Shown: positions 19,697-27,945, counted from the first letter of the stretch. The stretch: 64,000 bases of DNA from Variovorax sp. RA8 (GCF_901827175.1 NZ_LR594662.1:1116001-1180000); one strand, 5' to 3'. Notes: generated by a model from the sequence alone, not told the origin. A program made the numbers and translations.

Positions 19697-19827
19697 TGAC
19701 GCGCAAGGCGACTGCGCGGCCCGATCTTGCGACTGCGGTGCTCGCCGTACCCAGGTGCGGCTGCGCTCCTCCCCGCAACCTCGGGCCGCTCGCTACGCTT
19801 TTCGCGCCTTCAATCCGGGGTGCCTGA
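19696..19827 (+). repeat. Repeat-like ftsZ-lpxC spacer with a 43-codon ORF opening at TGATG
   Basis: An ATG at 19696 overlaps the ftsZ stop and opens 43 codons ([20 protein letters not shown]...). The DNA has inverted blocks (GCCGTACCCAGGTGCGGC at about 19746-19763) and the GC-rich, Arg/Ala/Pro-coding look of dispersed Comamonadaceae repeats. No second copy is identified in this window, so assignment as a repeat is tentative and the ORF is probably not a functional gene. The remaining spacer to 19898 holds only a possible lpxC promoter. Confidence 0.35.
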
Positions 19828-19898
19828 AGATGGAAGCTATCGCAGCCATTGCGAGGCGCACGGCGCGCCGGATGCCTCACGCTCCTAAAATCGCTGCC

Positions 19899-20822
19899 GT
19901 GCTCCAGCAACGAACCCTGAAATCCATCACCCGCGCCGTTGGCGTGGGGCTGCACAGCGGCCAGCGGGTCGAGCTCACGCTCAGGCCGGCGCCGATCGAT
20001 GCCGGCATCGTGTTCCGCCGCGTGGACCTGCCCGAGCCGGTCGAGATCCCGATGCGGGTCGAGGCCGTGACCGACACGCGCCTGGCGTCCACCGTGTCCA
20101 ACAACGGCGCCAAGGTGCAGACAGTGGAGCACCTGATGTCGGCCTGCGCGGGCCTGGGCATCGACAACCTGCTGATCGACATCACGGCCGACGAGGTGCC
20201 GATCCTCGACGGCTCCGCCTCGTCCTTCGTGTTCCTGCTGCAGAGCGCGGGCATCGAGTTGCAGAATGCGCCGCGCCGCTTCATCCGCGTCACCCGGCCG
20301 GTCGAGGTTCGGGAGGGCGAGGGGCATGACCTCAAGTGGGCGCGCCTCGTGCCTTACCACGGCTTCAAGCTGAGCTTCGAGATCGACTTCGACCACCGCG
20401 TTGTCAACGCCAGCGGCAAGCGCTTCGAGTTCGACCTGGGCTCGGGCTCCTACAGCCGCGACATCGCGCGCGCGCGCACCTTCGGCTTCACCAAGGAGGT
20501 CGAGTACATGCGCTCCAAGGGCTTGGCGCTGGGCGGCGGGCTCGACAACGCGATCGTGATGGACGACACCAAGGTGCTCAATGCCGGTGGGTTGCGCTAC
20601 GACGACGAGTTCGTCAAGCACAAGATCCTCGACGCCATGGGCGACCTCTACGTCATCGGCCGCCCGCTGCTCGCGGCCTACAGTGCCTTCCGCTCGGGCC
20701 ATGCGCTCAACAACAAGCTGCTGCGCGAGCTGCTGGCCCAGCCGGACGCCTACGAGATCGCCAGCTTCGACGACCAGCGGCAGGCGCCGGCCGGCTTCGC
20801 CGAGGTCGCGCGGGCCTGGTAG
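19899..20822 (+). CDS. lpxC: LpxC, UDP-3-O-acyl-GlcNAc deacetylase
   Basis: A 307-residue zinc amidase catalysing the committed step of lipid A synthesis in the cytoplasm. Zinc and catalytic motifs: VEHLMSA with His78, [10 protein letters not shown] and [14 protein letters not shown] chose GTG 19899 ([21 protein letters not shown]), where homologues start; an in-frame ATG at 19872 would add nine residues. TAAAAT at 19885-19890 lies 8 nt before the GTG, so the mRNA may be nearly leaderless. lpxC at the end of dcw is the standard proteobacterial order. Confidence 0.94.
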   Translation: MLQQRTLKSITRAVGVGLHSGQRVELTLRPAPIDAGIVFRRVDLPEPVEIPMRVEAVTDTRLASTVSNNGAKVQTVEHLMSACAGLGIDNLLIDITADEVPILDGSASSFVFLLQSAGIELQNAPRRFIRVTRPVEVREGEGHDLKWARLVPYHGFKLSFEIDFDHRVVNASGKRFEFDLGSGSYSRDIARARTFGFTKEVEYMRSKGLALGGGLDNAIVMDDTKVLNAGGLRYDDEFVKHKILDAMGDLYVIGRPLLAAYSAFRSGHALNNKLLRELLAQPDAYEIASFDDQRQAPAGFAEVARAW

Positions 20823-20835
20823 GCGTCGGAACACG

Positions 20836-21012
20836 ATGCTGCTGTTCCGCTGGGCCATCCTGCTGCTCCTGCTCGTGGCCGGCGTTTCCTTTGCCTTCTA
20901 TGCCGGCACCGGCCAGCCCAAGTACAAACGCTTCGGCTGGATTGTGCTCAAGTGGACCTTGCTGGCGGCCCTGGGCTTCTTCGCCGTGCTGATCGCGGAG
21001 CGCGTCGTCTAG
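20836..21012 (+). CDS. Small two-helix membrane protein downstream of lpxC
   Basis: A 58-residue hydrophobic protein with two predicted transmembrane helices (about 5-22, LFRWAILLLLLVAGVSFAF, and 38-56, WTLLAALGFFAVLIAERV) separated by a short basic loop (QPKYKRFGW). I do not recognise a named family. It begins 13 bp after lpxC and so is probably cotranscribed; it ends before the convergent CFA-like gene. The hydrophobic pattern and placement support a real gene, function unknown. Confidence 0.7.
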   Translation: MLLFRWAILLLLLVAGVSFAFYAGTGQPKYKRFGWIVLKWTLLAALGFFAVLIAERVV

Positions 21013-21054
21013 CCGAAGGTCCCGCTCCCCGCGCCGGGGCCGTCCGCGGGCGTC

Positions 21055-22332
21055 TCAAGGCCTGCCCGGGAAGCGCAGCCTGTACAGACCCACATCGACC
21101 CGCCCCGCACGGAAGCCGGCCTCGCAATAGCAGAGGTAGTACTCCCAGAGCCTGCGAAAGGACGTGTCGAAGCCGAGCTTCTCGATGGCAGGCCACGCGC
21201 GCAGGAAGCGCTCCCGCCATTGCACCAGCGTGGCCGCATAGCTTTCGCCAAAGGACAGCGCCTTTTCCATCACCATGCCGGCGCGTTCAACATGCGCGTG
21301 CAGTGCGGCTTCCGACGGCAGCATCCCGCCTGGAAAGATGAAGCGCTGGATGAAGTCCGCAGCGTCGCGGTAGCGAGCGAAGTGGGCGTCCGCGATGGTG
21401 ATCACCTGCAGCACGGCGACGCCATCGGGCTTCAGCCGGCGGCGAAGGATGTCGAAGTACAGCGGCCAGTAGTCCTCGCCGACGGCTTCGAGCATCTCGA
21501 TGGAGACGATGCGGTCGTACTGCCCTCCGATGTCGCGGTAGTCCTGCAGCCGCAGGTCCACCCGCGCTGCCACGCCCTCGTCCACGGCTCGCCGCCGCGC
21601 ATGCGCCAACTGCTCGACGGACAGCGTCAGGCCGGTCACTCGCGCACGATGGCGTCTTGCCATCGCCACTGCGAGCGCGCCCCAGCCGCAGCCGATCTCC
21701 AGCACCGAGGTATCGGTCTCGAGCGAGAGGAGATCCAGGATGCGGTCGAGCTTGGCCGCCTGCGCGACTTCGAGCGACTCGTCGCCGCGGGCGTAGAGGG
21801 CACTCGAGTAGATCAGCTCCTCGTCGAGCCACTGCGCATAGAAGTCGTTGCCAAGGTCGTAGTGGAAGGCGATGTTGTGGCGGCTGCCGCGACGCGTGTT
21901 GCGCCTTGCGAGGTGACGCAGCCGGTGCAGCCAGCGTGCCGGCAGGGCGGCGTCGAGCGATCCGGCCCAGCTTGGCTCGTTGCGCAGGCCCGACGCCAGC
22001 AGCGCGGCCAGGTCCGGGCTCGACCAATCGCCGTCACGATAGGAACAGGCCAGGCCGATGTCCCCCTGCAGCAGCAGACGAAGCAGCGGACGCCAGCGAT
22101 GCAGCACGACCGAGGCGTGCGGGCCCGGGGCCGCGCCGCGGGCTTCGAGGCGTTCGCCGTCCGGCAGCTCGATCGCGAGTATGCCGAATTGCAGGCCGCG
22201 CAGCAGGCGCGCCACCAGGTGGCGCAAAGGGCGCGCGGCCAAGGCTGACAGGGGCGCGATAGAGGGCTTGGTCGTCGCCATCGCGTCGAGCAGGCCCGAA
22301 GGGTCTTGCGGCGTGGGAGATGAAGTGCTCAT
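21055..22332 (-). CDS. CFA synthase-like fatty acid methyltransferase
   Basis: A 425-residue protein of the cyclopropane-fatty-acyl-phospholipid synthase family, methylating unsaturated membrane fatty acids with SAM. The C-terminal domain has YDLGNDFYAQWLD (158-170) and SAM loop EIGCGWG (212-218). Aligning from memory with E. coli CFA synthase, the bicarbonate-site residues C139 and H266 are replaced by Ser177 and Gln309, while E239 (Glu282) and Y317 (Tyr365) are kept. That makes ring-forming activity doubtful and methyl transfer without ring closure more likely, as in furan fatty acid pathways. It overlaps DUF1365 by ATGA and is the last gene of an operon divergent from the ECF sigma gene. 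Confidence 0.85.
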   Translation of the reverse strand: MSTSSPTPQDPSGLLDAMATTKPSIAPLSALAARPLRHLVARLLRGLQFGILAIELPDGERLEARGAAPGPHASVVLHRWRPLLRLLLQGDIGLACSYRDGDWSSPDLAALLASGLRNEPSWAGSLDAALPARWLHRLRHLARRNTRRGSRHNIAFHYDLGNDFYAQWLDEELIYSSALYARGDESLEVAQAAKLDRILDLLSLETDTSVLEIGCGWGALAVAMARRHRARVTGLTLSVEQLAHARRRAVDEGVAARVDLRLQDYRDIGGQYDRIVSIEMLEAVGEDYWPLYFDILRRRLKPDGVAVLQVITIADAHFARYRDAADFIQRFIFPGGMLPSEAALHAHVERAGMVMEKALSFGESYAATLVQWRERFLRAWPAIEKLGFDTSFRRLWEYYLCYCEAGFRAGRVDVGLYRLRFPGRP

Positions 22333-23123
22333 GGATGCTTGTTGTTGACGACGGTCACCGTCCGTTCGGGCGCGCCCGGACGCCGATGCAGCCGAAGGCC
22401 CTTGGCCCAGAGGCGCAAGGCTTCCCAGTGGATGGCCGTGATCACCTTCAGCGTGAGCAGCGGGCAGGCGATGAAGGCGCGCAGCAGCTGCAGGTCGTCG
22501 AGCGCCCGCCGCCGTGCATCGAAGCAGGCCGTGAGCACCGGACCCTCGGCGTCGCTGGCCGTGACGGCGATGCGCAGCCGTTCGTCTTCTGCACGCGGCG
22601 CCACGATGCCGAAACGGTAGTGCATGTCCAGCGCGAGGAAGGGCGAGACGTGGAAGCGTTTCGCGCACTGCTGGGTGAGCTCGCCCCCCTGGCGCTGCGC
22701 CTCGTCCACTGCGATGAGGTAGCTGTGCCGCTCGCCGAAGGTGTTGTTGACCTCGTAGAGGATGGCCTGGAGGCCGCCGTCCGGGTGGTGGCAGAAGTAG
22801 ACGCTCAAGGGATTGAAGGCGTAGCCCAGGATGCGCGGCATGGCCAGCAGGCGGATGGCGCCACCGGTGGCGAATCCTGCGGCGTGGAGCTGATGTTCGA
22901 CGTAGGGTCGCAGGCCCTGTTCGCCGCCAGCACCGTGGTCGCCCTGGTGCAGGCTGAAGAGATTGAACCGGTCGAGAGAGAAGAATCGCAGCCGGCGTGC
23001 CAGCCGAGGCAGCTCGTCGAGGTCGAGCAGCAGCGAGAACACGCGGTAGCGCAGGCGATGCGCCACTGGCCGCAGCCGCCGGTGCACGACGCTGCCGCTG
23101 TAGAGGGCCGAGTGTTCGCTCAT
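22329..23123 (-). CDS. DUF1365 family protein
   Basis: A 264-residue DUF1365 protein: SALYSGSVVHRRLRPVAHRLRYRVFSLLLDLDEL at the N-terminus, RILGYAFNPLSVYFC, YEVNNTFGERHSY and FHVSPFLALDMHYRF. No biochemical role is established, but the family is usually encoded between an FAD-dependent amine-oxidase-like protein and a CFA-like methyltransferase, and it is part of sigmaE/ChrR-controlled lipid modification clusters. Both of its gene junctions here are ATGA overlaps, so the three proteins are probably made together. Confidence 0.9.
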   Translation of the reverse strand: MSEHSALYSGSVVHRRLRPVAHRLRYRVFSLLLDLDELPRLARRLRFFSLDRFNLFSLHQGDHGAGGEQGLRPYVEHQLHAAGFATGGAIRLLAMPRILGYAFNPLSVYFCHHPDGGLQAILYEVNNTFGERHSYLIAVDEAQRQGGELTQQCAKRFHVSPFLALDMHYRFGIVAPRAEDERLRIAVTASDAEGPVLTACFDARRRALDDLQLLRAFIACPLLTLKVITAIHWEALRLWAKGLRLHRRPGAPERTVTVVNNKHP

Positions 23124-24487
23124 GAAGCGCGGGCCAGGATCGCATGCCGGTGGATGCGACCCGACTCGTCGGCGACCGTCCAGGGTCGGCGCACGCCGCC
23201 CAGCGCCTCGGCCACGGCGAGTCCGGCCTGCAGCCCGTCTTCGTGGAAGCCCGAGCCGAAGTAGGCGCCGCAGAACCAGACGCTGCGCCGGCCCTGCAGC
23301 GACCAGAGCTCGCGCTGGGCCCGAATGGCGGCGGCGTTGAAGAGGGGATGCTCGTAGACCTCGCTGTGGAGCACCTGTCCCGGCTCGTCCTTGGGATTCA
23401 GCGTGAGGAACAGCGCAGCGGCGCCGGGCAGCTGCTGCAGGCGGTTCATCCAGTAGCTCACGCGAGGCGCTTCCTCGACGCCTCGTGCGCCGGTGTAGTT
23501 CCAGCTCGACCATAGGCCCCGTCGCCGGGGCATCACGGCGATGTCGCCATGGAGCACGGCGTGGTTGCGGGTGTATCCGAAGGCGCCGAGCAGCCTGCGC
23601 TCTTCGGCGTCGGCATCGGCCAGCAGGCGCAGCGCCTGGTCGGCATGGGTCGCGATCACGACGTGGTCGAAACGCTCGGGCGTCGGCCGGTCCGCCGTCT
23701 GCACGAGCACGCCGCCCGCGCCGCCCTGCACCCGGACCACTGCGCTGCCCAGACGCAGGCGTCGTCCCAGCCCGTTCGTCAGGCGCTCGACATAGCGTCG
23801 GCTGCCGCCGCGCACCGTTCGCCACGCGGGGCGCCGGCCGAGTGCCAGCAGCTGGTGGTTCTCGCAGAAGCGCACGAAGGACTCGGTCGGATACTCGCCG
23901 ATGCGCGCCGGCGAGGTGGACCAGATCGCGGCAGCCATCGGATAGAGATGGTCCTCGCGAAAGGCGCGCCCGTAGCCGTGCAGGTCGAGGTAGGCGTCCA
24001 GCGGCATGAGGCCGAAGGACCCTGCATCCGCCGGCGCCCGGCGGTAGAAGCGCACGACGTCGCGCAGCATCGACCAGAAGCGCGGGCTGACCAGGTTGCG
24101 GCGCTGTGCGAAGAGGGCGCGCAGGTCGGTGCCGGCGTATTCCAGGGCGCCGCCGTCCAGGCTCACCGCGAACGACATGTCGGTGGGATCGGTCGCCACG
24201 CCGAGGTGTGCGAAAAGCGCGCTCAGGTTCGGGTAGGCCGACTCGTTGTAGACGATGAAGCCGGTATCGACCGCGACGGCGCCGGCCGGGCCGGGAAGCT
24301 CGACCGTGTGGCTGTGGCCGCCGGGCCGGCCATCGGCCTCGAACACCGTCACCTGGTGCCGCTGCCCCAGCAGCCACGCGGCCGACAGACCGGAGATCCC
24401 GCTGCCGATGACGGCGATGTCGAGCACGGGACCCTTCGGACCCACGGGCGGTGGCGGATGTTGTTCGATGCCGTTCGCGAGGCGCAT
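23120..24487 (-). CDS. FAD/NAD(P)-binding amine-oxidase-like oxidoreductase
   Basis: A 455-residue flavoprotein: dinucleotide fold DIAVIGSGISGLSAAWLLGQRHQVTVFEADGRPGGHSHTV near the N-terminus, FIVYNESAYPNLSALF, and the C-terminal FAD block [27 protein letters not shown]. Such proteins accompany DUF1365 and CFA-like enzymes and are proposed to oxidise or desaturate modified fatty acids. I chose ATG 24487; a GTG at 24538 is in frame but lies upstream of the start site predicted from the ECF-type promoter at 24524-24553. First gene of the operon. Confidence 0.88.
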   Translation of the reverse strand: MRLANGIEQHPPPPVGPKGPVLDIAVIGSGISGLSAAWLLGQRHQVTVFEADGRPGGHSHTVELPGPAGAVAVDTGFIVYNESAYPNLSALFAHLGVATDPTDMSFAVSLDGGALEYAGTDLRALFAQRRNLVSPRFWSMLRDVVRFYRRAPADAGSFGLMPLDAYLDLHGYGRAFREDHLYPMAAAIWSTSPARIGEYPTESFVRFCENHQLLALGRRPAWRTVRGGSRRYVERLTNGLGRRLRLGSAVVRVQGGAGGVLVQTADRPTPERFDHVVIATHADQALRLLADADAEERRLLGAFGYTRNHAVLHGDIAVMPRRRGLWSSWNYTGARGVEEAPRVSYWMNRLQQLPGAAALFLTLNPKDEPGQVLHSEVYEHPLFNAAAIRAQRELWSLQGRRSVWFCGAYFGSGFHEDGLQAGLAVAEALGGVRRPWTVADESGRIHRHAILARAS

Positions 24488-24523
24488 GGCTTGGCCTGTA
24501 GGGTGGTGGTTGAGGGGCTGGGA

Positions 24524-24553
24524 GTTGTACGTGCCCACGGCGCTTTTGGATCT
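24524..24553 (-). promoter_or_regulatory. Candidate ECF (sigmaE/ChrR-type) promoter of the lipid-modification operon
   Basis: On the minus strand: AGATCC, 18 bp, TACAAC. The -35 matches 5 of 6 positions of the TGATCC consensus known for ChrR-controlled sigma factors; the -10 is a weaker match to TAAGA. The start site would fall near 24517, giving a leader of about 30 nt before the ATG at 24487. Confidence 0.45.
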
Positions 24554-24570
24554 GATGCCGCAAAGCGGTG

Positions 24571-24600
24571 TGATCTAATGCCGCGCGCAACGCGTAAGAC
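24571..24600 (+). promoter_or_regulatory. Candidate autoregulated ECF promoter of the sigma/ChrR operon
   Basis: TGATCT (24571-24576), exactly 18 bp, TAAGAC (24595-24600). This is one mismatch from the TGATCC-N18-TAAGA pattern described for RpoE/ChrR-type (ECF11) promoters and lies directly upstream of the sigma gene. It implies that upstream in-frame ATGs (24578, 24605) are not, or hardly, transcribed. Confidence 0.7.
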
Positions 24601-24703
24601 CCGCATGCGCATCGCCCCACAATCAGAGATCGCCGCTTCCGGACCCGCCGGACTGCGAGCACCCTGGCTGTCGATCGTGACCAAGGAAGAGCGTCGAGGA
24701 TCC

Positions 24704-25264
24704 GTGCCGACCCCCGAGGAACTCAACGCATTGTTCAGAGCTGTGGCGCTTGCCGGCGACCGGCAGGCTTTCGCGGCCCTGTTCAAGCACTTCGCGCCGC
24801 GCGTCAAGGCATACCTGATGCTGTGCGGCACCGGCGAGGCCGTGGCCGAAGAGTTGACGCAGGAAACGATGGTCACCCTCTGGCGCAAGGCGGCCCTGTT
24901 CGACCCCGAACGGGCGGGGCTGTCCACCTGGATCTTCACCATCGCCCGCAACCTGCGGGTGGACCACCTGAGGCGCCCGGGCAACCGTACGGTCGCGGAC
25001 GAGGACGACCAGGCGAGCCAGATCCCCGATCCGCTGCCCGCGCTGGACGAGCAGGTGAGTGCCAGGCAGCGGGAGTCGCGCGTTCGCGCGGCGATGTCCC
25101 GCCTCTCGCAAGACCAGGCGCACATCCTGCGGTTGTCATTCTTCGAGGAGCATCCCCATGCCCGGATCGCGGAGGAGCTCGGGCTTCCGCTGGGCACGGT
25201 CAAGTCGCGCGTGCGCCTCGCGGTGAGCCACCTGCGCCGGATGCTCGAGGGGCTCGAACCATGA
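24704..25264 (+). CDS. rpoE: ECF sigma factor of the RpoE/ChrR (ECF11) type
   Basis: An ECF sigma factor of about 186 residues. Region 2 spans about 25-95 (AFAALFKHFAPRVKAYLM, ELTQETMVTLWRKAALFDPERAGLSTWIFTIARN) and region 4 about 125-180 (LSQDQAHILRLSFFEEHPHARIAEELGLPLGTVKSRVRLAVSHLRR). The LFDPxRAGxSTWIFTIARN block matches Rhodobacter RpoE. The start is uncertain: GTG 24704 gives an N-terminus like Rhodobacter RpoE and lies downstream of the predicted promoter; GTG 24677, ATG 24605 and ATG 24578 are alternatives. It overlaps its anti-sigma gene by ATGA. Expected signal: singlet oxygen or lipid peroxide type stress (inference from the family). Confidence 0.9.
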   Translation: MPTPEELNALFRAVALAGDRQAFAALFKHFAPRVKAYLMLCGTGEAVAEELTQETMVTLWRKAALFDPERAGLSTWIFTIARNLRVDHLRRPGNRTVADEDDQASQIPDPLPALDEQVSARQRESRVRAAMSRLSQDQAHILRLSFFEEHPHARIAEELGLPLGTVKSRVRLAVSHLRRMLEGLEP

Positions 25265-25917
25265 TCCGCCACCACCCGCCCGACGATCTGCTGCTGTCGA
25301 TGGCGGCCGGCACCTTGTCCGCAGGACCCGCGCTGGTCGTGGCCAGTCACCTCGAGACCTGCGCCGATTGCCGCAGCCGGTTGCGTTCGCTGGAGACCGC
25401 CGGCGGCGTGATGCTGGAGGCGTTGGCGCCCGAGATGCTCTCCTCCCAGGCGCTGGCGAGGACCCTGGCGGCCATCGATGCCCCGCCGCGTCGTGCGCCC
25501 GCACCGGCCGTTGCGCCAAGGGCGCGGCCGCCGCTGCCGCCCGGCATGGCCTGGCCGCGCGCGCTGGAGGCCTGCAGCGCGACCCCCTGGCGCTGGCTGG
25601 GCCCCGGCATGCGCTGGAGCCGGCTGGTGCTGCCGGCCGATCCGCAGGCCAAGCTGTTCCTGCTGCGCATTGGCGCGGGCATGAGCCTGGCCCCTCACAC
25701 GCACAGCGATTGCGAGCTCACGCAGGTGCTGCATGGCGCTTTCCATGACGGCCGCGACCTGTTCGGTGCGGGGGACTTCGATGCCGCCGACGACTCCGTC
25801 CACCACCAGCCGATGGTGCAGAACGGTGGCGACTGCATCTGCCTGGCCTCGGTCGAGGGCCGCATGCGCTTCGACAGCCGGCTGGCGCGAACGCTGGCCG
25901 CGCTGATCGGCATGTAG
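25261..25917 (+). CDS. chrR: ChrR-like zinc anti-sigma factor with cupin domain
   Basis: A 218-residue two-domain anti-sigma factor. The N-terminal zinc domain has His4/His5 and HxxxCxxC (His30, Cys34, Cys37), as in ChrR, and should hold the sigma factor inactive. The C-terminal cupin domain (about 130-200) contains PHTHSDCE with His146, His148 and Glu152, and HHQ at 181-183, the metal ligands needed in ChrR for the response to singlet oxygen. A Pro/Ala/Arg-rich linker of about 20 residues joins the domains. It is cotranscribed with the sigma gene. Confidence 0.93.
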   Translation: MIRHHPPDDLLLSMAAGTLSAGPALVVASHLETCADCRSRLRSLETAGGVMLEALAPEMLSSQALARTLAAIDAPPRRAPAPAVAPRARPPLPPGMAWPRALEACSATPWRWLGPGMRWSRLVLPADPQAKLFLLRIGAGMSLAPHTHSDCELTQVLHGAFHDGRDLFGAGDFDAADDSVHHQPMVQNGGDCICLASVEGRMRFDSRLARTLAALIGM

Positions 25918-25933
25918 TCGCCACCGCCCTGGC

Positions 25934-26353
25934 TCAGCGAGCCGGGCCGCCGAAAGCCAGCACCAGGCGGCAGCCCGCCGCCGCAGCGGCCGCCGTGACG
26001 ACGGCGCCCCAAGCCAGGTCGACCAGGGTCAGTCGCCAAGGCCAATCCCTGAGCGTGGCCTGGTTGGTGAGGTCGTAGGTCGCATAGGCGAACAGGCCGA
26101 GCAGGGCTCCCCGGCCCAGGGCCGACGTCCACGACCGGCTCTCCAGCGCCGGAGCCACCGCAAAGATCACGATGCCTGCGACATACAGCGTGTAGAAGAT
26201 CACGGCCGCCTTCACGTCGACGTCGGGCCGCATGAGGTGGCCGATTGCAGGGCGATACAGGCGGCCGGCCATCGTGGCCAGCCAGGTGGCGTCGATCGCC
26301 AGGAACACGAGGGCCGAGGTGGCATAGGCGATGAGGAACTGGCGGATGGACAT
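25934..26353 (-). CDS. DUF2177 family membrane protein
   Basis: A 139-residue protein with four predicted transmembrane helices: MSIRQFLIAYATSALVFLAIDATWL, VKAAVIFYTLYVAGIVIFAVAPAL, GALLGLFAYATYDLTNQATL and LVDLAWGAVVTAAAAAAGCRL. DUF2177 proteins are of unknown function and are often found in sigmaE/ChrR stress regulons. ATG 26353 follows GGAG. A good ECF-type promoter match lies 42-71 bp upstream, and the gene converges on chrR, so co-regulation with the module is likely. Confidence 0.85.
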   Translation of the reverse strand: MSIRQFLIAYATSALVFLAIDATWLATMAGRLYRPAIGHLMRPDVDVKAAVIFYTLYVAGIVIFAVAPALESRSWTSALGRGALLGLFAYATYDLTNQATLRDWPWRLTLVDLAWGAVVTAAAAAAGCRLVLAFGGPAR

Positions 26354-26394
26354 GGAGGCTCCTGGGGACCAAGGAGCCGACGCGGCCCCACGGC

Positions 26395-26424
26395 TCTCTA
26401 CGCTCGGGAGGCGTTCACAGATCA
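26395..26424 (-). promoter_or_regulatory. Candidate ECF promoter in front of the DUF2177 gene
   Basis: Minus strand: TGATCT, exactly 18 bp, TAGAGA. The -35 is identical to that of the sigma/chrR operon promoter at 24571 and the -10 is close to TAAGA. The predicted start near 26388 leaves a leader of about 35 nt before ATG 26353. Confidence 0.6.
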
Positions 26425-26464
26425 CGCCGGATGCCGACCCGGCCGCCCGCGCCCGCGGGTTTCA

Positions 26465-27259
26465 TCAACGCGCCCTGCGAGGCGGCGCCGGCACGAAAGC
26501 GCTGGTGCGAGCCATGTACTCGCGGTAGGCGGGCCGGCGTTCCCCGATATCCTTCTCGAGCAGGCGCACGCCCGAAACCTTGAGCAGCAGTCCCGTCATG
26601 AGCAACGGCGAGATCGCGCTCCACAAGCCTTGGAATCCCGATGCGCCAAGGGCCATCAACCAGAGGCCCCACCAGACGCAAGCTTCACCGAAGTAGTTGG
26701 GATGGCGGGTGTAACGCCACAGCCCCCGGTCCATGACTTCGCCGCGGTGTGCAGGATCAGCCCTGAAGCGCGCGAGCTGCGCGTCGCCGATGGCCTCGAA
26801 CGCGATGCCGAACGCGGCCAGGAAGGCGCCCGCGGCGTCGAGCCAGCCGGGCGGGCGCGTGGAGCCGGCTGCGGCGAGGAAGGGGGCCGAGACGATCCAG
26901 GCCAGGAGGGCCTGCAATCCGAAGACCAGGTACAGGCTCTTCCAGCCGAAGCCGGGCTCGTTGCGCTGCCGCATCTCGCGATAACGCCGGTCCTCTCCAT
27001 GCCCCCAGTTGCGCCAGCTGATGTAGATACCGAGCCGCAGCGCCCATGCCAGCCCGAGGGCCGCCATGAGCCAGGTGCGCGGGCCTGCGCCGGGCTGCAG
27101 CCCGAGGTAGAGCAGCGCCGGGCCTGCGATCAGGAAGGGCCAGGCCCGGTCGGCCAGACTCGCATCGCCGCGCACGAGGCTGGCGAGCCACGTGAGGAGG
27201 GCCAGGCCCATTGCGAGCGCCAGCCCCGCAAGTGCGAGCAGCAGCGGCGCAGCAGTCAT
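26465..27259 (-). CDS. DUF1295 (steroid 5-alpha-reductase-like) membrane protein
   Basis: A 264-residue polytopic protein of the DUF1295 / isoprenylcysteine methyltransferase-like superfamily. Visible: several hydrophobic helices, SWRNWGHGEDRRYREMRQ, and the conserved C-terminal GLWRYTRHPNYFGEACVWWGLWLMAL followed by EKDIGERRPAYREYMARTSAFVP. Related proteins act on lipids or sterol-like substrates using NADPH or SAM, but this one's substrate is unknown. It starts at ATG 27259 and is followed 111 bp later by DUF2177 on the same strand. It probably belongs to the stress-lipid module by position. Confidence 0.87.
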   Translation of the reverse strand: MTAAPLLLALAGLALAMGLALLTWLASLVRGDASLADRAWPFLIAGPALLYLGLQPGAGPRTWLMAALGLAWALRLGIYISWRNWGHGEDRRYREMRQRNEPGFGWKSLYLVFGLQALLAWIVSAPFLAAAGSTRPPGWLDAAGAFLAAFGIAFEAIGDAQLARFRADPAHRGEVMDRGLWRYTRHPNYFGEACVWWGLWLMALGASGFQGLWSAISPLLMTGLLLKVSGVRLLEKDIGERRPAYREYMARTSAFVPAPPRRAR

Positions 27260-27391
27260 CGCTTTCCCCCCAGCGCCATGCGCGCTTCTTGAAAAAATTG
27301 TGGAATGCGGGCCAGCGGCCGCATGCAAGGGTATACGTCGCGGCGGGCGGTCTGGATTGCTTGCGAAAAGCACATCGAGGGGGCGGTGCCC

Positions 27392-27940
27392 TCAGCGCGT
27401 GCGGCCTCCGCGGTACGCGCTGAGGGTGCCGCGCGTCAGCACTGCGGCCTGGCCGATCCGCGCCATCGAGTTGCCCACGTGCGCATGGGTGATCGCGATG
27501 CCCAGCGCGTCGGCGGCGTCGCTGCCCGGCACGCCGGGCAGTTGCAGCAGGCGCCGCACCATTTCCTGCACCTGCGGCTTGGCGGCGCGGCCATGGCCGG
27601 CCACAGCCTGCTTCATCTGCAGGGCGGTGTACTCGGCCACGGGCAGGGCGTTCGTCACCAGCGCAGTGATGCAGGCGCCGCGCGCCTGGCCGAGCAGCAG
27701 GGTGGATTGCGGATTGACGTTGACGAACACGATCTCCACCGCCGCCGCATCGGGCCGGTAGGTCGCCACGATCTCGCCGATGCCGTCGTACAGCACCTTG
27801 AGCCGCGCCGGCAGCTCGCCCTTGAGCACGCTGCGGGTGCTGATGGTGCCGCTGGCGACGTAGCGCAGCGCATGGCCGTCCATGTCCACCACGCCGAAGC
27901 CGGTGGTCTGCAGGCCGGGGTCGATGCCGAGGATGCGCAT
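27392..27940 (-). CDS. ruvC: RuvC, Holliday junction resolvase
   Basis: A 182-residue endonuclease that cleaves Holliday junctions with RuvAB. Visible: [18 protein letters not shown] with catalytic Asp7, [23 protein letters not shown], and the C-terminal [15 protein letters not shown] with two more acidic residues. Length and start (ATG 27940) match the family. ruvA and ruvB are not in the window. The stop lies about 130 bp from the DUF1295 start. Confidence 0.96.
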   Translation of the reverse strand: MRILGIDPGLQTTGFGVVDMDGHALRYVASGTISTRSVLKGELPARLKVLYDGIGEIVATYRPDAAAVEIVFVNVNPQSTLLLGQARGACITALVTNALPVAEYTALQMKQAVAGHGRAAKPQVQEMVRRLLQLPGVPGSDAADALGIAITHAHVGNSMARIGQAAVLTRGTLSAYRGGRTR

Positions 27941-27945
27941 GCCCG

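Noticed and set aside
21013..21054. Terminator between the small membrane protein and the CFA-like gene
   Set aside because: Only a short CCCC/GGGG pairing without T runs; not supportable.
24536..24538. GTG 24538 as start of the FAD oxidoreductase
   Set aside because: It would lie within the predicted ECF promoter region and has no ribosome-binding site; homologous sequence starts later.
27305..27340. Fourth ECF promoter for the DUF1295 gene (CAATCC-N18-TATACC on the minus strand)
   Set aside because: Spacer is right but only 4 of 6 positions match the -35 and the -10 is unlike the others; too weak to list.
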